Assembly: GCA_965223215.1 (NCBI GenBank)
Contig: CBDCVZ010000010.1
Coordinates: forward strand, 3,534,001-3,598,000
DNA: 64,000 nt
Source: JABDMH01 sp965223215
GTDB lineage: Bacteria > Bacteroidota > Bacteroidia > Chitinophagales > Saprospiraceae
Direction of reading: 5' to 3'
In this document: in pieces, positions 52,148-62,169 of the stretch
How positions within the stretch are numbered: the stretch's first letter is position 1
Layout of the letters: each line of letters starts with the position of its first letter
The notes under the pieces: model-generated
The model's input: only the letters and a program-made list of their open reading frames with translations
What the model was told of the DNA's origin: nothing
Databases searched by the model: none
Translations under genes and position numbers: made by a program

Positions 52148-55100
52148 TTATTATACGTTTCTGTCGACTCAAAAAGCATGAGATCGGCATTATTTCTTGC
52201 CACCAAGAGTGATTTCTTTCCCGCTATGTTAAACATTTTTGCATCTCGTATTTCTCCTTTAATATTGAATCCTGAGTCGCGTGCACTGACTGCCTCAAAG
52301 TCTCCCCCCACCAGTCCTTTCAGCAGCAATCCCCGTCCAGCAGCATGCCTTCCCACTTGTGGTTTAAGGTTGTAAAAATTACCTCCCAGCCAAATGTCCA
52401 ACCTACCATCATCCGTGAGGTCTTCTACCAAAATCGCAAAAATAGGAGTTATCTGCGCCTCAATAGGGAGCGGTGAAAGTTTCCAACTGGAACTATCATT
52501 CCAAAGAATAGAGGAGCTCAAAGTTGTAACTTCGAAGGCGAAACTTTGCTCTCTCACCTCCGCTGGAAACAATGTCTCGTAAGTCTGTTTCGCATAATCC
52601 TCATGCTTTAGGGATTGCTTACGCAGATATGGAAGTTGCTTGGTCAATTCATTCTTCGTGGCAAAGGGATATGGTTTGTCATCCAGTGGTGCGTACCAAT
52701 TGACAATAAATTCAGTTTTTCTATTCTGATCATAATCATTGGTAAACATGGTCAAGGGTCTCTGCTGGGTAGCCGTAAGTTTACAGTTTTCACCCCAATT
52801 GCCGACTACGAAATCTGGATCACCATCTTCATCAAAATCGCCAGCCGCAATGCTGCGCCACCAGCCAGCTGAATTTGGGATGGGTCCGGCACCGGAAAGG
52901 GTCCCGGCAATATTCGTAAAAACATGAATGCCCATCCAATCGCCCACGACAACCAGGTCGTTATCGCGATCCCCATCCACATCAGACCAGATGGCATCAG
53001 TGACCATACCCACACCAGCAAGTTCATCTGGTGTTACATCCTCCCAGACCCCATTGCTATTCTTGAATAAATAATTGCGTGGGGGTAGGCCGTAGTTGCC
53101 AGGAATGGTCCGGGCTCCGATAAAGAGGTCAGCATCTCCATCGGCATCTATATCAGAGGCTTCGAGGGTAGAGAAATTGCCTATCACTTGGGGAATTTTT
53201 TGCGAGATGTCCATCTTAAAATTGCCCTGGCCATCATTTTCATAGTAACGCAATACAAATAGCTGATTACCACCCTGGTATTGATTGCCCCCAGAACCAA
53301 TCAACACGTCTTGATCACCATCACCATCAAAATCTAAAAATGTACCACAGGTACTTTCAAAAGCTTTTGCAGCATCAAAACTGGCACTTGACTGTTGAGT
53401 GAAGCCGCCACTCGCTGTCTGAAAAAATAATTTATCTGCATCATTGTGTGCTCCCAATAAAATAAAATCTTCCCTGCCGTCACCATTCGCATCTCCTTTG
53501 ACAATGGCCGGACCTTCGGTGGAAAGCATCTGTAAGAGCAAGCCTTCGTGATCAAAATCGTTGTACCGATTTTCGATATGCTGAATATCGCCTTGTAGGG
53601 CAGATTTTGTAACCTCTCGAAAAAGAGGATTTTCGGCCATCTCCTCCGCTTCGATTAACTGCGCCTCTGCGTAATTGACCGTGACTACTTGGTTGGCTTT
53701 CACATTCTCGATCACCTGACTCTTTTGATCTGGCCAGTGGATGGTCATCTCCGAAACGGTTGCCTCGTTTCCCAAACCAAAAATCAAATGTGGTTCGACC
53801 GAACTTTGGAAGCCTCGTGTATTAAAATTCTGCAAGGTTTGAATCCCTTGATCGGTCCTGATCTTGACGGCGGCACCAATCCCAAAGGGGTTTTTTACCG
53901 GACCTATAAATTTAATTTTCAGATAATTATTTTGGGTCTTTTCCGCCTCATTGCGGTAGATAAAAGCTGGCATGTTTACATTATTCACCACCAAGTCATG
54001 ATCACCGTCATTGTCCAAATCGGCATACGCGGCTCCATTGCTAAATGATGGTGTGGCCAACCCTAATTCAATGGACTCGTTAGAAAATCTTAGGCCGCTA
54101 AGATTTTTAAAAGCGTAATTGCGCAAAGGTTTGGAAGGCATTTTTGCAACCAGTGGATCAATATCCAAGGTTTCATCCCGGGCAATTTTTTGATAGATGT
54201 CGTTACCCACCAAAAAGTCTCGAAAATCCATGTACATCAAATCGCGCTGTAATCCATTGCTGACGAACAGATCTTTCCAGCCATCATTTTCAAAATCGAA
54301 AAAAGATGCTCCCCAACTCCAGTCGGTGGCTCCTACTCCACTCAACATGGCAATTTCTTGAAAATGACCGTTGCCATCATTGAGATGAAGACAATTTTGA
54401 CCAATTTGATAGTGATAATTGGCGCGATACTTTATATCCTCCAGGTGGTAAGGATCAAAGGCAGACATTGCCTTCAGCCGGTAGTTGTCGGCAGCTAGCA
54501 TATCTGTCGAAATGATTTCTGGCACACCGTCATTATTGATATCGCCGAGATCGCCTCCCATACTTGAAATTGAACAAAAGTCAATTCGGTTGATCAGGTC
54601 TTCCTGGAAGGTGCCGTCGCCCAGGTTAATATATAAATAGTCTCGCTCCCAGAAATCATTGCTGATATAAATATCGGGTAGATGATCCTGATTTATATCT
54701 CCGATCACAGCACCCAACCCAAAACCAATCACACTACTGTAGATGCCTGCCTCGAGGGTAACATCGGTAAATCTTCCATCGTCATTGCGGAATAATTTGT
54801 CTCCCGCAAGTGGATCAGGTTGGTCACGCATGCTCCGGAATAGTTCAATCTTACTGGGATCTTTGAAACTATTATTTAAAAGATAACAATCTAAGTCACC
54901 ATCGGCATCGTAATCGAAAAATGCAGCTTGGGTGGAGTATCCTTCATTATTCAATCCGAATTCTGCGGCTTTTTCACTAAAAGTTAAGTCACCATTATTA
55001 ATAAAGAGTTCATTTTCTTTATTGTCTCCCTGGATATCGCCGGAATTGCTGACATAAATGTCCAGCCAGCCATCGGCATTGACATCGGCCATGGTTACGC

Positions 55101-55488
55101 CGGTACTCCAAGCACGCTGTCCCGCTACGGTTGCCGATGCAGTGATGTCTTCAAAGGTGAAATCGCCGCGGTTCAGATATAACTTATTCTGCTCAAGATT
55201 CGCCGTTAGGTAGATGTCCGATAGTCCGTCATTGTTGATATCGCCAATGGCAACACCTCCTCCGTTATAAAAATTGCGATAGGTGAGAATATTAAAGTCA
55301 TCACGGTCTTTGACGGAGTTGCGAAAGGTTATTTTGGTATGCGTTGAGTCTAATAACTGGAAGAAAGTTCGGGTAACTTTTGGGCCATCAACATTCGTGG
55401 AGAATTGCTGTGAGCACCCCCAAGTGAATAATGCCATTGCCAGAAAGGATTTGTATACTGGATTGAGATCTAATCCTTTATTCTTCAT
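52144..55488 (-). CDS. Giant VCBS/FG-GAP lipoprotein with UnbV-ASPIC domain (B')
   Basis: 1114 residues. Lipobox-like LFTWGCSQ gives a lipidated Cys25, unlike B, so it is probably tethered to the outer membrane. Same architecture as B: two propellers built from repeats such as DVNADGWLDIYVSN and DFDGDGDQDVLIGSG, with the ASPIC/UnbV domain between (GIGAAVKIRTDQGIQ, PHLIFGLGNEATVSEM). Many shared blocks (DWSWGASFFDFENDGWKDL here, DWSWSPLIADFDNDGWKDL in B) show that the two are tandem paralogues. It follows propeller A' after 52 bases. Confidence 0.88.
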   Translation of the reverse strand: MKNKGLDLNPVYKSFLAMALFTWGCSQQFSTNVDGPKVTRTFFQLLDSTHTKITFRNSVKDRDDFNILTYRNFYNGGGVAIGDINNDGLSDIYLTANLEQNKLYLNRGDFTFEDITASATVAGQRAWSTGVTMADVNADGWLDIYVSNSGDIQGDNKENELFINNGDLTFSEKAAEFGLNNEGYSTQAAFFDYDADGDLDCYLLNNSFKDPSKIELFRSMRDQPDPLAGDKLFRNDDGRFTDVTLEAGIYSSVIGFGLGAVIGDINQDHLPDIYISNDFWERDYLYINLGDGTFQEDLINRIDFCSISSMGGDLGDINNDGVPEIISTDMLAADNYRLKAMSAFDPYHLEDIKYRANYHYQIGQNCLHLNDGNGHFQEIAMLSGVGATDWSWGASFFDFENDGWKDLFVSNGLQRDLMYMDFRDFLVGNDIYQKIARDETLDIDPLVAKMPSKPLRNYAFKNLSGLRFSNESIELGLATPSFSNGAAYADLDNDGDHDLVVNNVNMPAFIYRNEAEKTQNNYLKIKFIGPVKNPFGIGAAVKIRTDQGIQTLQNFNTRGFQSSVEPHLIFGLGNEATVSEMTIHWPDQKSQVIENVKANQVVTVNYAEAQLIEAEEMAENPLFREVTKSALQGDIQHIENRYNDFDHEGLLLQMLSTEGPAIVKGDANGDGREDFILLGAHNDADKLFFQTASGGFTQQSSASFDAAKAFESTCGTFLDFDGDGDQDVLIGSGGNQYQGGNQLFVLRYYENDGQGNFKMDISQKIPQVIGNFSTLEASDIDADGDADLFIGARTIPGNYGLPPRNYLFKNSNGVWEDVTPDELAGVGMVTDAIWSDVDGDRDNDLVVVGDWMGIHVFTNIAGTLSGAGPIPNSAGWWRSIAAGDFDEDGDPDFVVGNWGENCKLTATQQRPLTMFTNDYDQNRKTEFIVNWYAPLDDKPYPFATKNELTKQLPYLRKQSLKHEDYAKQTYETLFPAEVREQSFAFEVTTLSSSILWNDSSSWKLSPLPIEAQITPIFAILVEDLTDDGRLDIWLGGNFYNLKPQVGRHAAGRGLLLKGLVGGDFEAVSARDSGFNIKGEIRDAKMFNIAGKKSLLVARNNADLMLFESTETYNN

Positions 55489-55540
55489 TTTGTGCCGGTA
55501 AATTGATGCAAATATTATCTTGGTTTATGTTGGCCAAAGG

Positions 55541-57055
55541 TCAATATATCCCATTTCCATGGCTACCCATATAAGCGCCCCATCTGGGCTCCCTTCTACA
55601 ACGAATATGGGTACCTAATCGTTTCACGATCATGCCTTGATATTTTCGAATATCTGCATGGTTAAAATATTGGCTATAGATGATGTCAAGGTAGCCATCT
55701 GATTCCAGGTCTCCGATCCAAGGTGTAGAAAATATATTGCGAAATCGATCCTTTTGCTCAATGACTTGCACCGCATTTCGATTAAAATCAAGGGCTATGA
55801 GCTGAGTCTGCATGGATGGCGGAGATAAGGTGTCTTCTGAAAAGGTGAAGTCACAATCGTACTGATTGAGGCTCATAATAGCTTCATCTACGCCATCGCG
55901 ATCGAGGTCGTAAACCACGGCCGATGACAATGCATAGCAACCTACGGAGTCTTGATAGATCACCTCACCATTTTTACCATCTAAGACCAATTGCATGGAG
56001 ATGGAATAGGCGGGCCAGACCCCTTTGCAAAGCAAAAACAAAGCATCTGGCACGTCATCTTTATTAAATTGGCCAATGGCTGGTGTACTGCTTACCTCGT
56101 AGCCCTCAAAGGTTTTTTGCCACAGGTCCTGCTGGTTAGCAATATCGGAAATGGTGATTTTACCACCATGAGAGACTGACACAACATCGAGATTTCCATC
56201 TCCATTGATATCTACCGCAGCTGGTGGCGCTATAAATCCATGGGTAGCTTGACTGACCAGTTTAGTAGACGATTTGAGATCTTGGGATAGAAGCGACGAC
56301 AGGCTGCAGAAGAATAGCGATCCGCCTAGGGTCTCACCACCCGTACCAAATACGATGATTGGCTCTGCTTGATCTCGCTGATGGAAGCAAATGGGCGACA
56401 TGTACGATTCGTTGCCGTCAGGCATGGTATCGGCAGCAATCACTGAACCATCTACGGGATTTAGTAGCATTAAGACACCGGGATATCGATCTTCGGTGGA
56501 ATTGGCTGCTGCGTTCCAATTGCCCCCATTCACAATGAGAAGTTCATCAATATCGTCGCCATTTTGGTCCGGTACTAAGACGCTGTTATAAAAATTATAA
56601 CGGGCATACTTCAAAATCGAGTCATTCTCAAAATGGTATTCGTATGACCATAGCTGCTCACCGCTTTTGCCATCGAGACCAACCAAAAAATGGCCACGCC
56701 CCCCGATGAAAACATCGAGCACTTCATCTCCATTAACATCCAGAAAAGTTGGAGAACCCACCACATGTGCTGTAGCAGGAGCTTGCCAGAGCAGTGCTCC
56801 ATCCGTCCCGTCTAGGGCAACAATACCTTGCTCGACGTCTGACATTTCTGCTTGTCCAGCACCCATCACGATGTCCTTGACCCCATCGCCATTTAAGTCA
56901 ACCACCCGGGGCGATGATTGAGAGCCTATTTGATACAGGGATTTCTCCCAAAGAAGCTCCGTCTTTTTGGTGCGACATGACATTAAAAGCGACAGGCTTA
57001 GTGCCATTATCATGACAAAACCTCGGAATCTAAGGCTCCCTAGTTTCATAGCCAT
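55541..57055 (-). CDS. Propeller lipoprotein A', paralogue of protein A
   Basis: 504 residues. The signal ends LLMSCRTKK, a lipobox with Cys27, so this is a lipoprotein. Calcium-loop blades (DLNGDGVKDIVMGAG, DVNGDEVLDVFIGGR) alternate with PQQ-type strands (GLDGKSGEQLW). Compared with A it keeps FGTGGETLGGSL and KGVWPAYS at the same relative places. A Met three codons in is an alternative start. It is the first gene after SusD, 91 bases away across a hairpin, and heads the A'-B'-B-A block. Surface binding is the likely role, by inference. Confidence 0.82.
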   Translation of the reverse strand: MAMKLGSLRFRGFVMIMALSLSLLMSCRTKKTELLWEKSLYQIGSQSSPRVVDLNGDGVKDIVMGAGQAEMSDVEQGIVALDGTDGALLWQAPATAHVVGSPTFLDVNGDEVLDVFIGGRGHFLVGLDGKSGEQLWSYEYHFENDSILKYARYNFYNSVLVPDQNGDDIDELLIVNGGNWNAAANSTEDRYPGVLMLLNPVDGSVIAADTMPDGNESYMSPICFHQRDQAEPIIVFGTGGETLGGSLFFCSLSSLLSQDLKSSTKLVSQATHGFIAPPAAVDINGDGNLDVVSVSHGGKITISDIANQQDLWQKTFEGYEVSSTPAIGQFNKDDVPDALFLLCKGVWPAYSISMQLVLDGKNGEVIYQDSVGCYALSSAVVYDLDRDGVDEAIMSLNQYDCDFTFSEDTLSPPSMQTQLIALDFNRNAVQVIEQKDRFRNIFSTPWIGDLESDGYLDIIYSQYFNHADIRKYQGMIVKRLGTHIRCRREPRWGAYMGSHGNGIY

Positions 57056-57081
57056 ACGAAGGAATTCATCATCTAAAATAC

Positions 57082-57115
57082 AAGAGCGGTGTCGATCTCC
57101 ACCAACACCGCTCTT
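57082..57115. terminator. Hairpin between SusD and propeller A'
   Basis: Perfect 11-bp stem AAGAGCGGTGT / ACACCGCTCTT with a 12-base loop. On the minus strand it is followed by GTATTTTAG, a short U-rich tail; on the plus strand by TTTATATT. It lies inside the SusCD-propeller run, so it may cut transcription partly and reduce expression of the downstream genes. Confidence 0.6.
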
Positions 57116-57146
57116 TTATATTCAAAGCGTAGGATTTATCAATCGC

Positions 57147-58682
57147 TTAATTGACATCCCACCAAACTCTCGTTTTAACATCATCGGGTAAGGTACCGCC
57201 AGTAGCTAGATTTGGGTTTAGAGAAGCTTCTACGGTATTGTACTCGATTCTTCGGAAGATGGTGCCACCAGAAACATTACCGGGATAATTGACCGGAGTC
57301 AACTCTGGAATGCCCGTTCGACGCCAATTGCTATAAGCTTCGTACCATTGCATAAAGTTGGCAGCCCATGATTGTTCATTAATCATCACATCTGTTCCAT
57401 CAAATGGATTAGCAGCCAGATAGGCATCAACTTCTTCATCCGATACTGCCAATGATTCATCAAAGATGACCCACTGCTGTAGGGCATTCTTCACACCTTG
57501 ATTAAAATGCGCAGCGGCATCACCGGATCCCCATCCTTTTACTGCTGCCTCGGCAGCGAGAAACTGTGCTTCGGCCGCATTCATAAGGATAAATGGATCA
57601 TCCACATCCAACATAAGCGGATTAAGCCTTGAGAATTGCTCCTCGCGACTTACTGCTTCCGTCTGGCCCAAGTATTCCTTCATCGTTTCCGCATCATAAC
57701 CATGCGGCATACCGACTTGATCTGCGGGTTCGGTAAGATAAGGTCCACCCCAAATTCCGCGTACGGCGTAAATGCGCACTCGAGGATCGTTACGCTCTTG
57801 CAACCAATCCAACAAAGTTTTACTGATCATGTTATTCGCGCCCCAATCGTCGGGTATCAAAGCTCGTGAGATGCCATTTTGATTAAACCACTGACTTGGA
57901 CCAGAAGCCATGGGTACGATGGCACTGTCATCATTTGTTTCCATGATCCCTCCAGCCAATGCCTTCTGTACAAAGGATTGAGCCGTACCAGGATCTACAT
58001 TAGATATACGCATCGCCAATCGCAGCATCAAAGAATTAGCAAGTTTTTTCCACTTGGCAAAATCGCCGCCATAGTAGATGTCAGCTCCGCCCACTTCGTC
58101 AGATCCTGTGCCAATGGTTGCAGCCGCAGTCTCTAGTTTGGCTAACATGTCCTTGTAAATCGATTCTTGAGAATCAAATGCTGGAAAGAACACACCACTG
58201 ACACCTTGATTAGCTTCGGAGTACGGCACATTTCCATACAGATCCGTCATGACATGCATGGGCAAAATGTAAAGTACCTGTGCCATGTGATGTAAATTCA
58301 CCATTTCAGGATTCAACCCTTCAGGACCAGTTTGTCTGATCACTTCTGCTATCGGCTTCAGCGAAGTCTCATAAACGCGATCCATATAAGCATTAAAGCT
58401 ATCGAGGTGTCGAAAGTATTTATCGCCAACACCGCGCTCGCCTCCTACTTGCATGGTGGCCATATGTTGAATCAAGCCTGAAGCAATATTTAAATGTACC
58501 CGGCCATTGACATATCGGTTTTCAGCTGCCCATACTTGGCCTTCGGTAAAGACAAACCGCCAATCCAACGAATTGGCTTGGGTGGGATTGATGTTTAATT
58601 CTACCAGCTCATCTGTATCGCATGAAACCAGTGGAATCATAAACAAGACTCCCAATATGAAATATTTATTGATTTGTTTCAT
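57147..58682 (-). CDS. SusD/RagB family nutrient-binding lipoprotein
   Basis: 511 residues. Lipobox-like MIPLVSCDTD places the lipidated Cys at ~21. The rest is the helical TPR-bearing SusD fold of the SusD_2 branch (HHMAQVLYILPMHVMTDLYG, NAAEAQFLAAEAAVKGWG, SWAANFMQWYEAYSNWRRTG). It lids the SusC transporter at the outer membrane and captures oligomers. It lies 21 bases after susC on the same strand. Substrate is not predictable; no glycoside hydrolase is in the window. Confidence 0.95.
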   Translation of the reverse strand: MKQINKYFILGVLFMIPLVSCDTDELVELNINPTQANSLDWRFVFTEGQVWAAENRYVNGRVHLNIASGLIQHMATMQVGGERGVGDKYFRHLDSFNAYMDRVYETSLKPIAEVIRQTGPEGLNPEMVNLHHMAQVLYILPMHVMTDLYGNVPYSEANQGVSGVFFPAFDSQESIYKDMLAKLETAAATIGTGSDEVGGADIYYGGDFAKWKKLANSLMLRLAMRISNVDPGTAQSFVQKALAGGIMETNDDSAIVPMASGPSQWFNQNGISRALIPDDWGANNMISKTLLDWLQERNDPRVRIYAVRGIWGGPYLTEPADQVGMPHGYDAETMKEYLGQTEAVSREEQFSRLNPLMLDVDDPFILMNAAEAQFLAAEAAVKGWGSGDAAAHFNQGVKNALQQWVIFDESLAVSDEEVDAYLAANPFDGTDVMINEQSWAANFMQWYEAYSNWRRTGIPELTPVNYPGNVSGGTIFRRIEYNTVEASLNPNLATGGTLPDDVKTRVWWDVN

Positions 58683-58703
58683 AAGTAAATATCCATTTAA
58701 AAA

Positions 58704-61700
58704 TTAGAAACCAAGTTTTAGATTAAGGCCATAAGTTCTGGTTTGTGGCAACCCGTAATAGTCAAGTCCTTGTGCATTGGAGTTGTGGTAGGTTGACTCA
58801 GCATCCACGTTTTCAATGTCATCAAAGAGCACCAGCAGGTTACGGCCTACAAAAGATAGACGTGCCGTAGTCAGTGGTGTGTTTGACAAGACGGATTGTG
58901 GGAAATTATAGCCAATACTGATCTGACGCAATTTTGCAAAGGTTGCATCTCTAATGAAGCGATCAGAAAGCTGTGAATACGCACCATAGAAACCTGCAAT
59001 CTCAGTTTCATCTAAAGATTTGGTAAAGCTGTTACCCTCAGGATCAACACCGGTCACGGTGACAGATTCTCGACCATTGGCAACAATACCAGGTGCGGTC
59101 CAAGCCTCCGTAGTCATTTTATGTTGACCATTACTCAATAGACGCACATTGGTTCCAGAGTAGATGTCACCACCTGTTTTGAAATCAATTAAGAAATCAA
59201 AATAAAAGCCTTTCCAGCTAAAACTATTGTTCAAACCACTGGTGAAACGATGCACACCATTACCCAAAATCGAGGTTGTGGTAGTTCGAATTGGTTGTCC
59301 GTTATCCGGATTGAATACGGGTGTTCCATTGATGAACTGTTGGGTAAAGCCAGTAATACTACCAAAGCGTTCTCCGACCACATGATCAATAAACGCCCAA
59401 CGGGTACGGGGCTGACCCAGGTTTCCATCCACTCGGATTTGGTCCAGACCTTCAGATAAGCTCACTACTTCACTGTTGTTAAACGCTAAGTTTAAGCTTA
59501 CATCCCAGGTGAAATCTTGCTTCTGTATGGGTGTGCCAGTCAAGAGTAGTTCCACTCCGTTGTTGGCAATTTCGCCGATGTTAACAACTGTCCCACTGAA
59601 ACCAGAGCTTTCAGCAATGGATGCACTTAAGATGTCATCTGTAGTTGTCTGATCATAGAAGGTGAAGTCAACACCCAATCTATTGTTAAAAAATCGTAAA
59701 TCAAGACCGACCTCAAATTCAGAGGATGTCAAGGGTCGTAAATCCGCATTTGGCACGGATGACTGAACAATATTCGCGTTAGGTTGTCCAAGGTGACCCT
59801 GGCCAAGCCGGTAGGTGAGTGCCAAACGATAGGGATCGGTATCACCACCCACTTCTGCCCATGAAGCTCTCAATTTTCCAAAGGTGAGGAAGCTGTTAGC
59901 AGGTAGGTTGAGTAACTCTGTGAAGATCAAGCTACCTCCCACCGATGGATAAAGGATGTCATTGGTTTCTGGCGCCAATGTAGAGAAGTAGTCTTGTCTA
60001 GCGGTAGCCGTCAGATAGATGAAGTCCTTGAAACCCACAGTTGCAGAACCAAATATCGAGTTGATTCCCTCTTCGCTCAGGCCATAGCCGATTGATTGGT
60101 TGGCCAGATTCGAAACCGTATTAAAGAATGGAATGTTGAAACTACTACCAGTAAGTGCCAATGTTTCACTCGATCTACGCATGCGGTTGCCACCGACAAA
60201 TGCCTGGACAGAGATGTCACCAAATCGGTCATCATAGCCCAACATTGCCTCCAGGTTCACCTCGCGGATTCGTCGCTCACGTTCTTGCATACTTCCTCGG
60301 CGCTGATACCCAGTACCAAAGGGTGTCAAATCAGATTCACGACGTGTGTACCAGTCCATACTAAATCGACCCTGAACGTAAAGAAAATCAGTAAGATTCA
60401 CCTTAGCTACTTGAGAGGCAATCACACGATCCCTCGTATCATCGTTGCTAAACTGATAGGCTGCCCACCATGGGTTTTGATTCCAAAGATTGGCAGAAAT
60501 CTGATATTCCTCTCCTGGGGCTTTACCATCTTGAGGGATGTTGTCGGCTGTCACCGCTCCCAATTTATCTGGATCACCCCTCAGATCATTTACGTCGTAA
60601 CTGGCTGGCAATCTAACCAGACCTTGAAATCCATTACCTGGTGAATCGGCAATTCGCGGTCGATTTTCAGCCAACTCATGTGAGTATAACACCTTACTGC
60701 TGATCTCTAGCACTTTGCCAAAATTGCCTGTATAAGACATACTGACGTTCTGGCGGTCAAAGCCCGCATTGGGGATGATGCTATTGCTACGCAAATCTGA
60801 AAGATTCAGTCGAATGCGATGATCTTCATTTCCACCGGTAAAACCAACGGTGTTGGTCCAAGTTGTTCCGGTTCGGTAGTAGGCATCGAGATTGTCATAA
60901 GTCTTAAAGACATAAGGTCTGCTTACCCCATCAAATTGTGGCACAGAACTTCCATCAAGACGGGCACCCCACATACTATTTTGTTGCCAGGCTTCCTCCG
61001 GAGTAGCTGGAGCTCGTCCTTCACGGCCCTGACCAAATTCTTCCTGCAATTCAAAATGGTTGAAAAAAGTCTCAGCGACAAAGTTTGAGTTGACCTCAAT
61101 GCCAAGTCCCTTTTTGCTTTTACCGGATTTGGTCGTAATCAAGATCACCCCATTGGATGCCCTTGATCCATACAAAGCAGCGGCATTAGCACCTTTAAGC
61201 ACCGAAATGGTCTCAATGTCATCGGGGTTAATACTAGAGGTACCATCACCCTCATCGGCACCGCCCCAAAGGCCAGCTTGCCCAAATCCTGAGTTATCTA
61301 ATGGTACACCATCCACCACATATAGTGGTTGGTTGTTTCCTCCCAGGGAGGTGTTTCCACGAATGATCACACGACTGGATCCCGCCGGACCGGAAGCTAC
61401 GGAGCTAACATTTACACCGGCAACCTTACCTGCAAGTGCATTAGCTACGTTCAATTCTCGAGCTTCCTGAAATCCCTCTCCATCCACCTCCGTAACAGAG
61501 TAGTTGAGTGCCTTCTTGTCTCTTTCAAGACCCAGGGCCGTTACCACAACTTCATCCAAGGCAACACCAGGAGATAAGATAACGTTGATCGTGTTGTCAC
61601 TTCCCACCGTCATCTCTGTAGATGTATAGCCGGTGTAGCTAAATACTAAGACAGCACCTTCAGGTGCACTTAGTGAGTAGCTTCCATCAAAGTCAGTGGC

Positions 61701-61856
61701 GGTTCCGGTATCTGTACCCTTCACCAAGACTGAAACCCCAATCAGAGGTTCGCCGTCTTCAGATCCAGTCACAACACCGCTGACGTCCATGTTTTGACCG
61801 ATGGCCAAATGACAGAGCGCCATAAACACCAAAATCAAAAAGTAGTTTTGTTTCAT
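58704..61856 (-). CDS. SusC/RagA family TonB-linked outer-membrane transporter
   Basis: 1050 residues from MKQNYFLILVFMALCHLAIG (a frame opening 63 bases earlier looks non-coding). After the signal, a carboxypeptidase-D-like domain at ~25-95 (VSGVVTGSEDGEPLIGVSVL) precedes the plug (GEGFQEARELNVANALAGKV, SGPAGSSRVIIRGNTSLGG, LYGSRASNGVILITTKSG) and the long beta-barrel. Length and order are normal for SusC. It imports oligomers with SusD using TonB energy. First gene of the long minus-strand locus. Confidence 0.95.
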   Translation of the reverse strand: MKQNYFLILVFMALCHLAIGQNMDVSGVVTGSEDGEPLIGVSVLVKGTDTGTATDFDGSYSLSAPEGAVLVFSYTGYTSTEMTVGSDNTINVILSPGVALDEVVVTALGLERDKKALNYSVTEVDGEGFQEARELNVANALAGKVAGVNVSSVASGPAGSSRVIIRGNTSLGGNNQPLYVVDGVPLDNSGFGQAGLWGGADEGDGTSSINPDDIETISVLKGANAAALYGSRASNGVILITTKSGKSKKGLGIEVNSNFVAETFFNHFELQEEFGQGREGRAPATPEEAWQQNSMWGARLDGSSVPQFDGVSRPYVFKTYDNLDAYYRTGTTWTNTVGFTGGNEDHRIRLNLSDLRSNSIIPNAGFDRQNVSMSYTGNFGKVLEISSKVLYSHELAENRPRIADSPGNGFQGLVRLPASYDVNDLRGDPDKLGAVTADNIPQDGKAPGEEYQISANLWNQNPWWAAYQFSNDDTRDRVIASQVAKVNLTDFLYVQGRFSMDWYTRRESDLTPFGTGYQRRGSMQERERRIREVNLEAMLGYDDRFGDISVQAFVGGNRMRRSSETLALTGSSFNIPFFNTVSNLANQSIGYGLSEEGINSIFGSATVGFKDFIYLTATARQDYFSTLAPETNDILYPSVGGSLIFTELLNLPANSFLTFGKLRASWAEVGGDTDPYRLALTYRLGQGHLGQPNANIVQSSVPNADLRPLTSSEFEVGLDLRFFNNRLGVDFTFYDQTTTDDILSASIAESSGFSGTVVNIGEIANNGVELLLTGTPIQKQDFTWDVSLNLAFNNSEVVSLSEGLDQIRVDGNLGQPRTRWAFIDHVVGERFGSITGFTQQFINGTPVFNPDNGQPIRTTTTSILGNGVHRFTSGLNNSFSWKGFYFDFLIDFKTGGDIYSGTNVRLLSNGQHKMTTEAWTAPGIVANGRESVTVTGVDPEGNSFTKSLDETEIAGFYGAYSQLSDRFIRDATFAKLRQISIGYNFPQSVLSNTPLTTARLSFVGRNLLVLFDDIENVDAESTYHNSNAQGLDYYGLPQTRTYGLNLKLGF

Positions 61857-62169
61857 ATGGCAGTAGATTGTTTTGAAAAAAAAGTAAAAATCTAATATTG
61901 TATGGATAGGGGTGTACAACCCCCATTTTTCGCGGAAATTTAGTAAAATAATCTGTCAATCAGCCCAAGAATTGCCCTTCTAAATTCATAACAATTTAAT
62001 TGTGATTTACCAGTTGTTGATCAAATCTGAGGTAGGATGCGATCTATTATAAAGTAGATCGTGGATTGGTGTAATTTGCATCTTTTTAACGCTGTACGAT
62101 ACAGATCGGCTGCTACCGACCCTCTAAAAACTTTCTAACTTTCCAGAATCAAATCAATCGACCGAGACC
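61857..62169. promoter_or_regulatory. Divergent control region between susC and the serine hydrolase
   Basis: 313 bases without a gene. It holds a 7-bp inverted repeat CGATCTA / TAGATCG with an eight-base spacer (62040-62061) that could be an operator. On the minus strand a TTG followed ~22 bases later by TAGATTTT is a weak -33/-7 candidate for susC. No ECF-sigma or HTCS regulator gene is nearby. Confidence 0.35.

Noticed and set aside
60096..60644. 182-codon plus-strand frame
   Set aside because: It lies wholly inside the barrel part of susC, whose frame is clearly the coding one; a chance open antisense frame.
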